Below are positions 1 to 11,700 of a stretch of 64,000 bases of DNA, in pieces. The notes under the pieces were generated by a model. It worked only from the letters and a program-made list of their open reading frames with translations. It made no database searches and was not told the DNA's origin. The DNA lies in the NCBI GenBank assembly GCA_030268105.1, contig BSDZ01000011.1:1835001-1899000 (forward strand), written 5' to 3'. Origin of the DNA: Volvox africanus. Taxonomy: Eukaryota > Chlorophyta > Chlorophyceae > Chlamydomonadales > Volvocaceae. Numbering within the stretch: position 1 is the stretch's first letter; every line of letters starts with the position of its first letter. The position numbers and the translations under genes are program-made.

Positions 1-44
1 TTTAGGGTTTTAGGGTTTGGTTTAGGGTTTTAGGGTTTTGGTTG
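1..44. repeat. Short telomere-like TTTAGGG/TTTTAGGG tract
   Basis: The first 44 bases are irregular TTTAGGG and TTTTAGGG units, the telomere unit types of land plants and Chlamydomonas. The G-rich strand reads 5'->3' into the window. At a left chromosome end the plus strand should instead be the C-rich one. The tract is therefore more simply an interstitial telomere-like repeat inside an intron of the minus-strand gene whose last visible exon ends at 332, or an inverted junction, than a true terminus. Confidence 0.7.
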
Positions 45-331
45 GTTGGCTGGTGTTATTGCTTATTGATGATCTCAACACCACTTCCTGGAAAACCCGC
101 TCCCGCATGATTTGCGTCTTCTTGTCTCTTTTTGTTTCTGTTGGGTCTCATGCCACGAGGAAGATCGAAGTTCACGCAGACGGATGAAGACGGAAAAAGA
201 AGCTCCAGTCGTACGTGCCGGCCGCTGCCGTGCATGTGTGGTATCACGTAATGGAAAATCGCTCCACCCCACCCCAGACCTCACCCCATTGCCCCCGTGG
301 ATTATGGTATCGGTGGTGGCTGTTGTCGTAC

Positions 332-2996
332 CTGATATTACGACGGAACTCGATGTATGCCTGCAGGTCCATCCCGCACTCCTGGCTGTCCTTGAGTCGC
401 TTACTGGACTCTCCCGTACAGAAGATCTGTGTCGTACAGGGCGAAAAGAGGTTTAACCCATAGCTCCATAAGAAAGGGATGACAGAGAATGTGAAACAGG
501 TGTAATGGATAGGGGGCTCCAGAGCGAGGAACAACGAAAACATAGCCTTATGAGGAGCCGAGAATGTGTAATGCGATAAGAAGTTAGCTGGTTAGGTTGA
601 TTAGAGTGGTTAGGGTGGTTAGGGTGGTTACGGGGGGACGAGGATGGACTGGAGTGACGGAGGTAGTAAGGTGTCCGATGAGGTCTGAGTGTCACATATG
701 ACATATTGGCGATAATTGTACATAGTTTGTGCCGTACTGTGCCATGTCGTAATATGAGGTGGGAATCTGAGTGAGTCATCGGCGAGTGATCCAGCAACGA
801 GCAGTCGCATTGCGCCGCTGATTTCCGAACCGACCAGACGCACCGTTACGGGGGCCACCACCACCATTAACACCACCACCTTTCAGTTTATCACGAACTA
901 CCAACACAACTACCACTAATAACCCTAAACACAACGAACAGCAGCCACACAGTCATAAACAAAGCTGCCCGTTCCTTTCGATTATGTAAAAATCTATTTC
1001 CACAAGTTGTATCTGGCCAAATAATTAACTAATTAACTAACGCTTTCCTCACCTGATACCTCTCAATTAGTGTGGGCGAATGCCGGGACGCCTGCTGCAG
1101 TTGTGTACGACTGGCGGGGCCGTCCTTCCGTACCTCCAACAGGAAGTTGGCGTACAGAATGAGCAGGAAGGGCGTGTTCGGAAAGACTTGCATGCCCGCC
1201 TGCAGCGCAGCAGTGGGGTACGGCAGTAGCCACATCAAACGCATAATAAAATGCAACGAACAGTAAGTTGCATTGGAGGGAACGGGGAGGTTATCCCCTC
1301 CCCTCCCCCCCCCCCCCCGCCTCCCCCCCCCCCACACATACACATTCACAAACACACGCACGCTTTAAACACGCAAACCTTGATAATCGTCTCCCCCAGC
1401 GCCGCCGCATCTTCATCCACCGCGCCGTCTGTTGTAAACTTCCGTACAGCTCGGGAAAGAAGTTCCACATCCTCCACTCTGCGAAATTTGTGGATCTTCG
1501 CGACCCTTACTCCCACGGCCAGGCCGCGGAATTTGCGCGCGGGCCAGGCCGCCCACCAGGCGTGTACGGCGCACACCACGCAACCGGCGGCGATGGTGGG
1601 GAAGATCCCGTACAGGACGAGCATCGTAACGTTGTGGCGGTGCTGTAGTGAATGATCCTTGCCGAAGGCCAGGTAGGCCAGAAGCCCTGACACGTACAAA
1701 ATACCGAACCAGAAGCTGCACCACACGATGTTGATGGAGGTACGATAGAAGGGAAGCTGTGCGGGGGTGCGTGTCGGGGAAGGAAGAGGAAGGAAAGGGT
1801 TTGGATCCAGTGGATTCAGATTCATGCACAGATACGATATATGGTGCTGCATCTTCCCCTAGCAATCATAGCTGGGAAGAACCTGGTTTCTGTCAACTCA
1901 TTTAATGCCGGTGAGAATACAGGGGAGCATATAGAAACGTAATGGCGACGGGCTATCCAGGCAGGCGTCCAGACAGTACAGATGTTTTGCTTGACGTGCA
2001 TACTGTACGATCAATCACTTCCGCAGATGCACACACAAATGCACAATACACCCACCATCTGCCACTTCAGCACTGTGGTTCTATTATCTCTGCCTACCAT
2101 TCGGTCAGCAATCTCCATTTACGTAGCCATCCGGTCAGCCATCCACGCAGCAATCCACGCAAAAGTGACCCAGGAATGTCAATAGACGTTTAAATGTTGT
2201 GCCCCACCCCCTCCTCGTCTTTCCCACTCCCCTCCCTCCCGCCCCACGACGCCTACATACATAATACACATACACATCGTGCCTGGTTCTCCCTGACGGC
2301 GAGCCAGGCACGTGAGGTCTGTGTGCCCTTGCTGGCTCGAGCGAGGGGAGGAGTTCACGGCAGGACGAGCAGACTAAGCCGTGTGCCCCCCCTTTCTCCG
2401 CTGTGGTTCGGCGGCCCGGTGGTCGGGGCCCCGCCCGGTGCTCGTCCGTTCAGGCCAAGTAATCGCCCGCAGTGTGACACACCTAAAACCCTAAAACCCT
2501 AAAACCTTAAAATCCTAACACCATATACACACACAGCCTCACCCTCCGAAAATTCCACCAGCAGATGAGCGCCGCACACAGCACCAGCCCCACTGCCTGT
2601 GGCTTTGGCCAGCTCTGAAGGTCGTTGGCGACAATCACATAGGCAGCCTTCGCCACCAGGATTTGCAACCTCGCGACGGCCACCGGCGAGGCAAGGTAGG
2701 CACGAGAGATGGGGTTCAGGTCCGAAGAAGCCACTACCATCAGAGCCGTCACGCAGAAGAACAGGACAGCGGTCACGAGTGCCACGGCCATGTGAGCTAT
2801 GTGGGGCATCGCCATACAGTCTGTGATGACAAGGGGCAGGGTCATGGGAGGGGGAGAAGGAGGTCGCGATTGAGCAGTAGCATGTAGTATGTGTCTGTAT
2901 ATATACAAGATTACTAAGTAGAGCATTATATATTTATTTATGTATAATGTGTGTATAATAAAATAGTTAATATACTGATGGTGATGATAATGGTGG

Positions 2997-3034
<38 letters not shown>

Positions 3035-3041
3035 GTGATGG

Positions 3042-3079
<38 letters not shown>

Positions 3080-6000
3080 GTGGTGATGATGGTGATGGAT
3101 AAAACAAGGTAGAGACCTGATGGTGTCGATAGAAGTACTGCTCGTACACCCGCACCCCCAGATAGGCGAAACAAACAGCCGAACCATGCGGCCAAGGGGA
3201 TGTGGGGGAGGAGGAGGTTTACGATTATTCCAGTAGGTGGTACATGCACCTACACACGTACAAACACACGCCCCGCCCAACAGGATGGACAGCAGCCCCG
3301 CCCCGCCCAACAGGATGGACAGCAGCCCCGCCCCGCCCAACAGGATGGACAGCAGCCCCGCCCCGCCCAACAGGATGGACAGCAGCCCCGCCCCGCCCAA
3401 CAGGATGGACAGCAGCCCCGCCCCGCCCAACAGGATGGACAGCAGCCCCGCCCCGCCCAACCCCGCCACGGCCGCTCACTGACGCCCGCTCCAAAGTAAA
3501 CATGGCTTTTCTCCTTGTTGGCGAAGTTGCAGTTGGCTGAGAAGACGAAGTAATCGAAGAAGGACACCTGCGTGTGTGTGTTGGGGGTTGGGGGTTGGGG
3601 GTTGGGCGTTGGGGGTTGGGGGTTGGGGTAAGGGGTTAGGGGTTAGGGGTTAGGGACTGGGCCGGGAGGTGGAGGGATCGAATATGTGTGGGCGGTCAGG
3701 GAGGAAGTGGAGGTGAGGTTAGGGGTTGGGCGCCATGCGGGGTGCCATGCGGGGCGCCATGAAGGAACCTGGACTTACGAGCAGCCAGTCATCAAAGGAT
3801 GGTGAACCTCACCCACAACCCTGGGCTCGGCTCCCCCAGTGCCAGTCACCCCCGGGTGCAAGATTTTGACTCACATAAAGCATGATGAACATGACTGCGT
3901 CACGCCAGGTGGTGGTGTCCGCCACATTTTCCCAGATACCAAGAAGAGATGGGGTGCGGGTGAAAGTGGGACAAATTTGAAAACGTGTGTGTGGGGGGGG
4001 GAGACGAGGTCAACACACATACACACACAGAGGAGGTCAGTGCTCACGTATATAAGGCCCAGAAGTGATGCGTGGCCCAGCACCATGAGTGGGACGAGCT
4101 ATCATCATAGAGCAGGACGCACTCAGAACGGGACGAGCTATCGACAAGGACTGCAGAGCGTAAATAACTATAAGATTTCTCTCAGGGAATCTCTCCATGA
4201 TTTATATTCGTACACAAGCAGAAAGATATTGTCCGTAGATATTATGTAGGGGGGATTTATCGTACCATCGTATACGATATGAAGTGCAATGGACGCCGCC
4301 CGGAGCCACTTAGACTGCTCCTGCCGCCGCATCGCCAAGGTCAGGCCCACCAAGCCCAGTACGGCAAGGAATACGGCAGCCACCATGACGTACAGAACGA
4401 TAATGTATGTCTTGTAACCGTACAGCCGCACGATGGGCGAGCGCCAAACCGTCCACCGTACCACCTGCCAGACTGCAGGATTGGGCGGCATGTATGTGTA
4501 TGTGTATGCGTATGTGTATGTGCAGGGGTTGTCCGGAATATACAATTAACCAAAGCTACAGCCAGTGACCCAACGACATGACCCGCGCATGGGAAGGACG
4601 TGAGGAAGAGATTCATGTACGGGGGCGAGTCCGCGCCTACGGGTTAGTCCTTTGAGACGTTTCCAAGCTCAGCCGTCAAGATCCCCTGTGCTGCCGTTTC
4701 CTTTAGGCAGTCTTTCGGCGAGGAGGGGGATTGAGCTCCCTCCCTCCGGATGAAAATGTCAATGAGGCCCTTCACTGACCCCCGTGTGATCTAAACCGCA
4801 GCGCTCCGGATATTCGCAGAGCCGTTGCTTTTCACGGTGCGAGACCATCAGTCAACGTTTGCAAGCACCGGTACCGGTACCTGCCAATAGGAACTAGAGC
4901 AGAGTGCGGCGAATACGGCAGTTACATAGGTGGTGTACGGGGGAAACGCAGGAAAAGCTCTCTCGGCTATGGAAACGCTGGTTTTGTTTGGTTAGTTAGT
5001 TGGATACTCTGTTGTAACGGTTGGGACTTCGAACTTCGGTTGCCTTCTCGGATGATTACATTTTATGGCGATTGGACTGTGAGCGGTAGGATTGCAAGTG
5101 GAGCTTCTTACCCGGATTGCTGACGTCAATTTTCCAGGCGGTGATGGAGGGGTTGAAGACTACAATGAAACCCATCTGCAGAGGTGCCAAGAGGCGATGG
5201 GATGGCAGCCCCGGTAAAGCATCCAACGGGTGCAAAGCAGCAGCAGCGTAGGAGGGACGTGGGCGGGAAACCATTACACCTACTCATCTACAACATCTCC
5301 CTTTACCCAAGCTTCATAAAAACAGTGCTAAAGGATAACATTGGTCAGTCGGGCAGATGATGGGCGGATCGGCGGGTGGGAGCAGACGGCAGAGCAGGAC
5401 GGGAATCTGGATCCGTCGCTGTGTACGTGTCGCAAGTGAGCAGTGAGTTCGGTCTTTCTCATCAGATGGGCAAAGCGCATAACCAGCCAGCGGTAAAAGA
5501 AGACGTATTCTTTGAAGTGCGCTTTTTGCGGCTGGCGCCGGGAGCAGATGGGACTGAAGACGGTTGGGAAACGCCCGCAGAGCAGCTCCGGGGGAACTGA
5601 CGTAAGCAGAAGATTTTCGTAGAGCGATCGGCGGCGGTACATGGAGTGTATGCAGTAAAGTGAGCCCTCTCGTCGTATCCAAACGCCACATCTGGGGCCC
5701 CCTGTATGGCTGTTACTATCCATGAGATGTACGGCTGCTGTTGAGAAAAGTCCACTTCTCAAGCCGGCCGGCATTGCTTGGGTGTTTCCCAACCCGAACC
5801 TACCAAACCCTCCAGGAGTACTTTGAGCACAGCGAACTTCCAACCGCTGAGGGCCGCCTGCCGCACCAGCGTGTACATGCCTGTGAACGCCGGGAGTACG
5901 ACAGAATCCACATCAACACCAGCAGCAGCGCAATTGCTCGAAAAGATACGCAATGCAGGCGCGTACTTGTACGGCATGTATATGTGTGTGTGTATGTAAG

Positions 6001-7352
6001 TGCATGTACCCTTCCCCTTATAAATGTGGCACGCCTCCACCGCGGCTCGCGACTACCCGTGCCGTAGATCGCCGCCACTTGTTAAACGACCGCGCGGCAC
6101 AGCGATGCTACCGGAACTCGCATGCACGGCTCCAGAGAAGTATGCCGTGATCTTCGGGGCACAGGAACAACGGCGGCCGGACAGTCCTTACATGAAAAAA
6201 TCCCATCCTGAATGGATCGCTTCTGCTCCAGCAGGTCGCCCTCCTCGCGCTCCGCCCCTGAAGTATTCCTGCGGTGATGGTGGTGGCGGTGGCGGTGGTA
6301 ATGGTGGGGGTGGGGGTGGGGGTGATGGTGATGATGGTAGTTGTGTCGATAAGTCCTCCATGCACGCAAGGAGGAATGGGCCCCGTGGCAACTGGCGCGA
6401 GACAGACTGCGGGGCGGTCTTAGAGAGGAGTTCATGACGCTCCGGAGGAAGATACGGACGCATGCGGTGTGTGCTATGGCCTAAGCGGGTAACCCCTTCT
6501 GGAAGCCGGGGAATCGAGGGACATATGCAAGGAAGGAGCCTCCGATGGCAGAATGCTGCACCAGGGCCATTCCCGCCAATGGTGTGGCAACTAGCGGTGG
6601 TCCCGGCCGGGGATGCCGCCATGCGGTTGGCTTTGTGTGGAGAGTTTACGCGGTCGGCCCTATATGACTCAGGTACGGCTACAGCCCGTTGCGTCGGTTG
6701 GCGTCCCCTGGAATGGAAGCACTCTGAATGGACTCTCCAGTGCGTAGAGATAACGCATCGTGATATTGCAAGCAAAGGTGCGGGTGCGATATATCCGGAT
6801 AAATTTTGTGAGGCTTGTGCGAAGGGGCAAGGCAAACGGCCAGAAACCAGCGGCAAGGTAAAGGCCATAGGCCAGAGGAAGGTTAGGTTAAGATTCGTTT
6901 TGAAGAATTTGTCACAGGTTCGCGAAGTGCGCAGAATGGTCCCCGAAAGCGGATTCTTTCGAGAAATTCATTTTTAATGTAATATCGCTTATGTGTACTT
7001 CTGGGCCATTACGCGGTGTTAAAAGTGAAAGGTGCGGTCATAGACTGTGATAATGTAAGCAAGATATGATTCCCAAGAAGTCACAAAAGCAAATATGGAA
7101 TCCATGCATACCATTATACAAATCAGATTTACTACTTTCTCCGTGAGTTCCGACCCCGGGTCACCACCGTCGGCCCTGGTGACGACGCATAAGAGGACGG
7201 CCGTACCTTTCACGCCTTAGGAACTTTGAGTCACTCCGTTGCGAGCTTGTCTCGCTTTGTCCAAGTCCACTCGCAGCGCCAGACGTGCCCGACGCGCCGG
7301 ACGCGCCGGAACGCTGCGACGCTGTGTCGTCGGCGTCCAAGTACCGAGACAT
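332..7352 (-). CDS. TmcB/TmcC-like multi-pass membrane protein with TPR region (partial, continues left)
   Basis: Eleven exons join in frame on the minus strand: 7207-7352, 6192-6268, 5804-5880, 5112-5175, 4266-4472, 3875-3894, 3480-3567, 2543-2820, 1379-1756, 1053-1199 and 332-426. They give about 525 residues. The start ATG is followed by a Ser/Gly-rich stretch (about residues 1-50). Then come several hydrophobic membrane segments with family signatures such as FFDYFVFSANC, MPHIAHM and ICWWNFRR, and after these the soluble region with LLILYANFLLEVRKDG and GMDLQAYIEFRR. These are hallmarks of the large TmcB-like proteins (TPR, often with PAS domains) that are abundant in volvocine algae. Their function is largely unknown, and a membrane signalling or sensory role is only inferred. 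Family members are usually well over 1000 residues, so the C-terminal part is missing. No further exon is visible in 1-331, so the gene probably continues left of the window. Exon 6 is only 20 nt. Its introns hold most of the repeats listed for this region. Confidence 0.86.
1305..1333. repeat. Poly-C tract in TmcB-like intron 9
   Basis: The tract is almost pure C, with a single CG and a single T interruption, and is followed by a CA-rich stretch. It lies wholly in the intron between exons 1379-1756 and 1053-1199. On the gene strand it is G-rich. It is a simple low-complexity tract. Confidence 0.8.
2481..2515. repeat. Interstitial CCCTAAAA telomere-like repeats
   Basis: Four to five degenerate units of CCCTAAAA (complement TTTTAGGG) lie in the intron between exons 2543-2820 and 1379-1756. 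Their orientation is opposite to the tract at position 1. They end 28 bp from the splice donor at 2542. Confidence 0.75.
2980..3096. repeat. ATG/GAT trinucleotide microsatellite
   Basis: More than 30 near-perfect GAT repeats, with some GGT variants, lie in the intron between exons 3480-3567 and 2543-2820. On the minus strand the run would read as a poly-His or poly-Ser/Ile track, but there is no sign that it is translated. Confidence 0.9.
3271..3470. repeat. 30-bp GC-rich minisatellite (six copies)
   Basis: Six essentially perfect 30-bp units begin at 3281, 3311, 3341, 3371, 3401 and 3431, each starting CAGGATGGACAGC. A partial unit sits at each end. The array is inside the intron and stops about 10 bp from the splice donor of exon 3480-3567. 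The unit length is a multiple of three, so every frame stays open through the array. The resulting reading frames are not evidence of coding. Confidence 0.93.
3577..3656. repeat. G-rich TTGGGGG / TTAGGGG tract
   Basis: A run of TTGGGGG units grades into TTAGGGG units in the intron just upstream of exon 3480-3567. It resembles telomere-variant repeats and has strong G-quadruplex potential on the plus strand, which is the non-template-like side of this minus-strand gene. Confidence 0.75.
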
Positions 7353-8763
7353 TTCGTTGATGAGATGTCAAATCCCAAATCATACGTCCAAGTTGAAGTT
7401 ATTAATATTTAATAATATAAAATGTAAACGGTTACCGAAACCTCAATGCTCGTTGACAGCGGCGAAGGTACTGCTCAGGGTAGGCGTCAAATGTATATAA
7501 AACGGATTCATTTTATCGTTAAAGGCAAAAATTTTAAGAATTTTCCATAAAACGCTGACCAGGATGCTCATTACCATCATAATGTCGTCCAACGGTTGGT
7601 AAAGGTGTACTACGATCAAGCGCAACCGAGTTTTGACTAAAGTTTTCAAATTAAATAACTTAGGATCATAAAGTTTCATTGCATTGCCATTTGAGGTCGA
7701 GTTCTTCATTTGCTCGCTCAGACAGACCAGGCCCAAGATATGATGAACACCATTGGCTTAAAATACACATTCATTATTATCTGCATAACTAGATTTAGTT
7801 GCCAAACAAATTTTATTTCAGGAAATAGAGCTGAGTCTGTGCTGTACTGTGATGCAAGAGGGTCTGACTAGCCTCCGCATAAAACCCGCAAAACTCTGGA
7901 ATATAATACAATAATAAATATCAGTTAATATAATGATTATATTGAACTATCCTTTTTCTGTACCGGTGGTTCCCTCGTAGCGAACCTGCACCACGGTGGT
8001 CGAGGATAGCCCGCGTTTAACCTTTCAAGTTACTTTTATCTACATATTTAAATAATTATTTCTATACTTCAAAATCTCAATTTATCGGTTGAAAGTTTCG
8101 GGCTTATATTTGTTTCCGATAACTGCTAGCAGTTTTCCCGTACGATTCCCGTAGGTTGAACCACTGTGGAATGTGGAATGTTCCAAAGCTGCCAATCTTT
8201 ACATTGAAAGGTTTATAAGGGTTTACATATAGTCCCATAATTATGTATGTATGACTAGCAGACAAATCAAACATCGAAATACAGTGATGCAAGGGTTGCC
8301 ATAGCCGTCCTGCTGGATGGCAAGCGAACGGCCCATAGCTACAAAGTTCCATGAATGCGGTACCTTTGCTATCACATAAAATTTGAATATCGCGAAGGTT
8401 TAAAGAGGATCAATCCATATCCACGTAGGGAGGACTCCCGCCGTCCCGTGAACCAGTTGACCAAGTTGATAAACATGTGTGCACAGCAACTACAGCTGGT
8501 CACCCATTCGGGCGTCCTATCAGGCAAAGAAGGGGACTACGAGGCGAGGGATCCCTATGTAAAAGGTACCGATTTTGTGGCAATAGTTCTCATACATGTA
8601 TATTGGCCTGTCTCGCAGGCCTGTCTCAGGTGGTGATACAGGGATCTGAACATCTCATGCCGGCCTTATCACTGCAATCATGCGAGTGCCGGTAATGTGG
8701 ATTGTGCGGTGTGTCACGACCGGCCCTCGCCTTGGCTTGGGGGTCATTTTCAGTAATCCAATT
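7353..8763. other. Intergenic region, partly AT-rich
   Basis: This lies between the start of the TmcB-like gene and the 3' end of the protease gene. The part from about 7380 to 8110 is clearly richer in A and T than its surroundings. I see no exon with family similarity, no RNA gene and no mobile-element ends. It should contain the promoter of the TmcB-like gene near 7353 and the 3' untranslated region of the protease gene at its right end. Confidence 0.5.
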
Positions 8764-11700
8764 TCAATGCCTTTTAGATACGCCGGGTAACCCATCCAAG
8801 CTCGGGTCGCCGTCGGCAGCACCACCACCGGCAACGGCACCGACATCGTCACGGCTGCCGATGCCGTTGCACGGCTTCTGGTTAGGTCTCTTACCTTTCC
8901 GATGACACGGTTGCGCGGCACAACATAGCTTAGAAGAAGGTCCATCCATGGATACCTATGCCAATCCCCACAACTCACGCAGGCGCACCGCTGCCGCAAC
9001 TTGTGCACTGGACGGTCAGCACAAAGTCCCCCGCCGCACCGTTGAAGCCCGATACAACGATGTAATAGGTGATACCGGACTGCAGGTCTGCGTCAATGCG
9101 GCTGGCGGAGGAGCAGGCAGGATCATCATCATTAGCCAGGGTATCCTGCAGCCGTAGGGCGGCATCTTCGCCCAGTAACAGCACCGTATCGAAGTTGGAG
9201 CCGCAAGTGCAGGCAGAGATCGTCTGCGCAAACGCCGGTGTGTAGACGTACACAACGTCAGGTGCCGTGTCCTGTGAAATGGCGGGGAGGAAGTAACATG
9301 CAGGCGAAGGGTAGAAATTTACGTGGGTCAAGCAAGCATATATGACATAAGTAAACATCGCGGTAAGGACATAGCTGCAAGAGATATTGGGAAGCAGAAG
9401 TAAAAAGTGCTTGGTGAAGGAACGAGTAGAGCACGGGTCCAGCGTGGTGTGGCGTGGCGTGGTGTGGCATTGTTTGATGCAGTCCGATGCTCATTTCCAC
9501 GTCCTCGAGAGCACAAACCTGGACGATATGGAATGTACCATACGTATCCAGCACATTGCACTGACTGGCCTTCCCTTGAGATTACGGCATGGCGACACAC
9601 AGTGCGACCATGCAAAACTGCACAGGTAGATGTTAAAGAGGAGGAATATCTAAGACAACACAAACGACACAGACACCACCCCCTTTCGCTCCCTATGACG
9701 GCCATACGTGAGCCGTGGGTTAAAATGATCGTTTGAAGATACTGAGAGGCGCAGACACCTAGTGCCTCACGACATTGGATTTGAGAGGCACATGCGCCCC
9801 AGGAGGGGCGCTCACATCCGGGAGGGCCCGGGACGGCCACCTTGTCTCAAACACGGCATGTAACCAGAAAGCACAAACCTCGCACATGCCAATCGTCCAC
9901 AAGGTGAATTTACACATCTACAAAACTTACCATCTTGTTTCCGTAGGATGTGGTATAATCGTGACGGAAAAGGTTGGTACTTCCCGAGTCGTTAAAGGGC
10001 AACGTTCGGATGACCCGTGGGACAGCGGTGGTCTCCCCCAGCTGCTCCCTTGCGTCGTCTACCTTGAAGACTTGCATCGCGAAATCGAAGCGCGGGTCGG
10101 TGCTTCTGATGGCGGGTGGATTAATCCAAGAACGGGGTAAAGATCCAGTAAAGAGCGCCATGAGAAGGTCCTTTTGGGGCGCGGGGCCCCGTGGCGTGCC
10201 GACGACGAACGGCGCATGAAATGCACCCGTTCCTGAAGACTTACTGCATCATTTTACCGTGAGACCGCAACATCGTCCCCAATATAAGCACAAGTACAGA
10301 TCCATCCCGCCAATATGGATCAATGGTAAGCGTAGTAAAATGGATTGACCTAGGTGTCATCTGTGTTCTCGAGCGAGTACGTGTCTTGGTGCAAAGAAGG
10401 CACGACGTAGCGCATCTCTCCCTCGCTTACATTCTTTTTCCAGCTCATTCCTAGCTAGCCGTCCAGCGCACCTCATGGCCAGCTGCACGAAATATGCGCC
10501 CCGGGCCGCCGCGGTGTTTGGCTGCAGCAGCAGGCGCTGGTTGCGGTTGTAGTCCGTGGGCGTGAAGGTGAATTCCGATGGAAAGACGTCGGCGAGTGGC
10601 TCGCCGTTCCAGCCTACTGGCACGCTGGCTGTCACGTTCACCTGCCAGCGCAGAGGTGCCGCGTTAAGACGGGCGCATGGTTACATGGCAAGGGTGGGGC
10701 TGTGTGGAGGCTACCTTCGTTAAGCCCCTTTTTGGGCAGTGGACCACTATATGGTTCCCCCTATATGGGTAACTACTGCGGTCGAATACATAAAGTGCCC
10801 CTTGCTTCCCAAACGGCGCCTGCTTCAACCGCAATCGACCAGGCCACATGTCGATTCGACGCAACAAGCTTTAACGACATAAGGGGTCATCTCATCACTG
10901 TGGTGGAGTTGCATCCCGCCAACCCTCTTGCCCTGTGCGTCTCAGCTGTTATGAAGTCAACCGCGTTTCCAGGTCATCAGGACGCTATCACGGAACAAGT
11001 CCTTGCGTTGAGAGCCGTGTTCCCGGCCTCCTGTGCACATGGCCACACCTGATCAGATGGCTGCAGTAGCAGTGACACATAGACGCCTTGGGCCGCAGGA
11101 ATGAACGCACTTGCCTGCCGGTCGCCACCCAATGGCTTCACGTTCACCACGCTGGGTGAGACACGGGCCTGCGTAAGCCCATCCCATATGTAACCATATG
11201 GAGGCAGTTGCAGCAGCAGAGCAGTTCCCAGGTATGGAAGTAAGGCGAATGGATGGGTAGCGCATAATCCCAGCCGCAGGACCGGCAACCTAGGGAAGGG
11301 ACGGTACAAACACCCCATACACATGACAATTGTGCTCATTGATAACGCAACCTCTGTGAGCTTTGAAAGATTTTAAATGGCACAAAATCGAACATTGTCC
11401 AGGGTCGTGGCCCCTGGCCCTAACCTCCAACCCCCAAGCGCGCCAAATACAGTAGTACGTAACCATACACGCTGTTAACCCCAGAGTGCATTCCCAACCA
11501 CCCACGCGCCCAAGTGCAGTCGTTGAAGTCGTAGGCACCGTGTCGGGGCCACACCCGCAAGCATGGGTTCGAACTATATTTCGTTCCTTACCTATGGAAA
11601 AACCGTTAGAGAACTTTTAGCCAGCGGAAATGTCATTCGCTTACAGGAATAATCAGCACGGACTGCAGCAGGCGGTTGGGCGTAGAGCTGATGTCGACGG

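Noticed and set aside
1..1030. Truncation of the TmcB-like gene by a new telomere
   Set aside because: The repeat orientation is wrong for a left chromosome end and the tract is only 44 bp, so the simpler view is that the gene continues beyond the window.
2507..3469. A 320-codon minus-strand frame with Gly/Leu repeats and poly-His
   Set aside because: It is made of the 30-bp minisatellite, the GAT microsatellite and exon 8 of the TmcB-like gene run together. The protein-like repeats come from simple DNA repeats.
3271..3470. CRISPR-like array
   Set aside because: The 30-bp units are head-to-tail without unique spacers, in a eukaryotic intron. It is an ordinary minisatellite.
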